NCBI GenBank assembly: GCA_946480925.1
Contig: CAMLLU010000039.1
Coordinates: 1 to 51,070 of the forward strand
DNA from: an uncultured Rivibacter sp.
Lineage (GTDB): Bacteria > Pseudomonadota > Gammaproteobacteria > Burkholderiales > Burkholderiaceae
Length of the DNA: 51,070 nucleotides
Direction: 5' to 3'
This document shows positions 50,001 through 51,070 of this stretch, in pieces. The notes below the pieces were generated by a model. The model worked only from the letters and a program-made list of their open reading frames with translations, made no database searches and was not told where the DNA came from. Numbering within the stretch: position 1 is the first letter of the stretch; each line of letters begins with the position of its first letter. A program made the position numbers and the translations under genes.

Positions 50001-50508
50001 CCTGCGGCGTCCACTTGTGCGGCGCATAGGCCAGCCAGATGGCGGGCTGGTTGCTGGCGCCCACGAGCGTGATGAGACCCGCGGGCAGGTTGGCCGCACC
50101 GCGCTGGCACACAGAGCCGCTTTCCTCGATGCGCACCCCCCCACGCTTGCCGGCGTACTCCTCCGGCGTGACGTGCTCGAGCAGCTTCTTGTAGGTGCCG
50201 TCGTTGAAGCTCTGCCAGATGTCCCAGACGCCACGCTTCTCGTAGAAGACGTGCACGAAGCCGGTGGGTAGGAGGCGGATGACGGGCAACGTGGCTTGCC
50301 GCGGCAAGCTGCCGAAGGTGGCGTCGAAGCCGGGCTGAAACACGTAGCCGGCCTCCTTGAGCGCCTGCTTGTGCTTCACGTCGACGACGCTGCCCGTCAC
50401 CAGCAGCAGCGGAAAGTCGATGCGGCCGCAGCGCTGGCAGTCTGCTTTCATCATGTAGGCGGGCTTGCCGCCGGCCACCACCGGGCGGGTGGCTTGGGGT
50501 GAGGTCAT
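47050..50508 (-). CDS. Type VI secretion effector, BTH_I2691/VasX-like, with membrane-inserting C-terminal region
   Basis: The 1152-residue protein starts MTSPQATRPV and has the cysteine-containing N-terminal domain of this effector group (ADCQRCGRIDFPLLLVTGSVV, about residues 23-43; then LPVIRLLPTGFVHVFYEKRGVWDIWQSF), which binds its adaptor or VgrG. The middle 600 residues are helical and charged. Residues about 830-1010 hold several Gly/Ala-rich membrane helices (VSAALGIFGAGVEVGYLLSM, RFAAGVLAAMGMGLDAVSAG, VGLAGLGMTLFGVGMFLWVG), as in colicin-type pore formers such as VasX. The C-terminal 130 residues are a beta-rich domain. It should kill competing bacteria by depolarising the inner membrane. 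The DUF4123 adaptor gene lies 48 bp upstream and the DUF6708-like gene follows at once. Confidence 0.8.
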   Translation of the reverse strand: MTSPQATRPVVAGGKPAYMMKADCQRCGRIDFPLLLVTGSVVDVKHKQALKEAGYVFQPGFDATFGSLPRQATLPVIRLLPTGFVHVFYEKRGVWDIWQSFNDGTYKKLLEHVTPEEYAGKRGGVRIEESGSVCQRGAANLPAGLITLVGASNQPAIWLAYAPHKWTPQVLSDFHTDRHGKRAQTMTLVRARPWMDGAGSPGKSVLPLDEEGLRHNVVEFNDTPVPPGGERFHPLAAVFAEAVVPLGAARFGQAKAMVERVRTIEKTAGKKAEGKALIAYLRNDIGVADEHAALVAGVHATYTEWTALGPKRGSQHDPDWAWKRQSTLHVRYVQEWAKAVAKHQVEQKAQQWLNGPQNAPIPHERFEREQAQGLYPPDTTWQPITRMEDGKVIPHPQGLGRVVYHPDHVQKASKAMGADKVTGRAERYLGSVKLAELEAFENSHASQNRQWQDRLVSLETDRVAWLEGLPFETCMRYQFDEHKAFCGQKRTPQEIRLQVQEALDRLAATDRAYGMPALTPIMLKHIVTMMGKDEKEPTHWMAQALITEFDLLEKIFGDEPDHGLRADLYDGAFGSRDGWQDFREGWELIREGAAQFSANLLNAAQQATATMMVAALDAEKAKRWGLAVTLKDATRKQVIWVRAMALQEFLATDVKHYFVGVKWKAGAFLDASIEALKSPMFELKFDHHGAHAQQSRARASASAQAQLRKVQKLAGMDKDITVPLLVDEATLRKAAGRRTDTMLPVVGPNLVGLPQDLRELPEEFARGVLKEQETFRQGWAKRFAEGLGAHRLPAGASAGVILMQGYALQAAIEDVNKKGGAQQVDAAAAMVSAALGIFGAGVEVGYLLSMPATAATPHAAQLASKVPRYITLRFAAGVLAAMGMGLDAVSAGAKMVSRFDRGDIDATALHAASSLFHVAGTAGAGYGTYLSFRSAQLLRVAAQGVVRVALAPTMTAVGLAGLGMTLFGVGMFLWVGGVAIGIVATMLEDDECEVLLKRTYFGKGGDAQQPKFPDLEKEMLALGTLARGIKVELEWNDEMLGPDEVKANITCMHWDAKTRGLSVKVEGYDTVNGKLVATLADGDAVLPENPDREGMYKVSMGYTIKDKAIGAVKFSFTLLDVTHAAALKRPGKTWSETVATLKLAQDFVWIKD

Positions 50509-50556
50509 TTTGTTGTTTTCCCTGAAATCTTGTTGGTATCTCTGGCGCTGCGCGGG

Positions 50557-51070
50557 CTACGGTGCCGGGCCGTAGCGCTCCCAGAACTCCGGTGGCAGCT
50601 CGTCGATGCGGTCGGCCAGCGTGCCGGGGTTGCGCGCGGCGCCGTTCACGGCCCGCTGCAGGCCGGCATCTTTCTCGAAGCCGTGGCGCAGCTCCAGCGC
50701 CATGAGGACGAAGACCTGCACGTCACGGCCGTCCAGCCCCCAGCCCTCGGCGCGCACGATTTCGCGGTGCACGGCTTCGGTGGCATCGCGGGGCAACGGC
50801 TCGCCGCGCTGCTCGCGCCAGGTTTCGACAAGGTGGTTCACCAGGCCCAGGTGATGAACGGCAGTCCACTGCGGCCGTGTGACGGACAGTTGCGGCGCGT
50901 CAGCGACTGCGGCGGCATCGCTGGCAGACGGCGGCGAGAACTCGACCAGGTGCCCGGCGGCGTCGAATGCCAGCCATGTGAGCTGCTCGCCGAGCAGCGA
51001 GGTCCTTTGCTCGGCTGTCATCTGCGGCCACAGCAAGGCCATGGTCCGCGGGTCGTGCCAGCGCAGCCAG
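50557..51070 (-). CDS. DUF4123-type effector adaptor (C-terminal part, cut by window edge)
   Basis: The frame is open to the right edge and reads WLRWHDPRTMALLWPQMTAEQ at its left end, the conserved (F/L)R(W/Y)xDPR motif of DUF4123 chaperones, followed by 150 residues ending ERYGPAP. DUF4123 proteins load a specific effector onto VgrG. The gene order adaptor, effector, DUF6708-like is usual for such cargo modules; the cognate VgrG probably lies beyond the window. Confidence 0.8.
   Translation of the reverse strand, partial: WLRWHDPRTMALLWPQMTAEQRTSLLGEQLTWLAFDAAGHLVEFSPPSASDAAAVADAPQLSVTRPQWTAVHHLGLVNHLVETWREQRGEPLPRDATEAVHREIVRAEGWGLDGRDVQVFVLMALELRHGFEKDAGLQRAVNGAARNPGTLADRIDELPPEFWERYGPAP

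Overview
The window is high-GC, densely packed DNA typical of a beta-proteobacterium of the order Burkholderiales. The Rubrivivax-Leptothrix-Rhizobacter group is my guess, based on gene content and codon use rather than on a marker gene. No rRNA, tRNA, CRISPR array, integrase or transposase was seen.

Layout. (1) 2-3533: the N-terminal part of a type VI secretion VgrG, cut by the left edge, and a winged-helix regulator. (2) 3566-18813: a nucleotide and nucleoside scavenging block around one divergent control region. To the left run a GntR/UTRA regulator, a BMP-type binding protein, an ABC ATPase, two permeases, an ADP-ribosylglycohydrolase-fold protein, two PfkB kinases and a nucleoside hydrolase. 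To the right run a TonB-dependent receptor, a phytase-like lipoprotein and a 5'-nucleotidase. The same palindrome (TGGTACGTACCA) lies inside both divergent promoters, so the block is probably one regulon: import across the outer membrane, periplasmic dephosphorylation, import across the inner membrane, base release and ribose phosphorylation. (3) 18834-24207: an MFS, alcohol dehydrogenase, FAD oxidase and cupin operon with a deleted SDR gene in front of it, facing a LysR regulator. (4) 24292-26176: gamma-carbonic anhydrase, an ArsR/SRPBCC pair with a clear operator, and a GFA-family enzyme.

(5) 26201-36580 is the most unusual part. It is an island of four large, Ser/Pro/Ala-rich, effector-like proteins and two chaperone-like proteins. 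The sequence carries two good plant-inducible-promoter (PIP/hrpII) boxes and one imperfect box, each with a -10 element at the expected 30-31 bp. This points to an Hrp-type type III secretion regulon, although no apparatus genes lie in the window. One effector ends in what looks like an RNase A-fold toxin domain; one chaperone looks like two CesT-type domains fused; two effectors are tandem paralogues.

(6) 36729-45721: two paralogous Tat-exported alginate-lyase-type lipoproteins in opposite orientation flank a TetR/alcohol-dehydrogenase deletion scar and a beta-propeller diguanylate cyclase. (7) 45885-51070: a type VI cargo cluster (DUF4123 adaptor, BTH_I2691/VasX-like effector, DUF6708-like membrane protein) with a leftover 24-codon copy of the start of the last gene.

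A roughly 165-175 bp interspersed repeat occurs three times (6343, 11318, 23131). Each copy fills an intergenic space and supplies stop and/or start codons of its neighbours. All calls come from reading the sequence; no database search was run.
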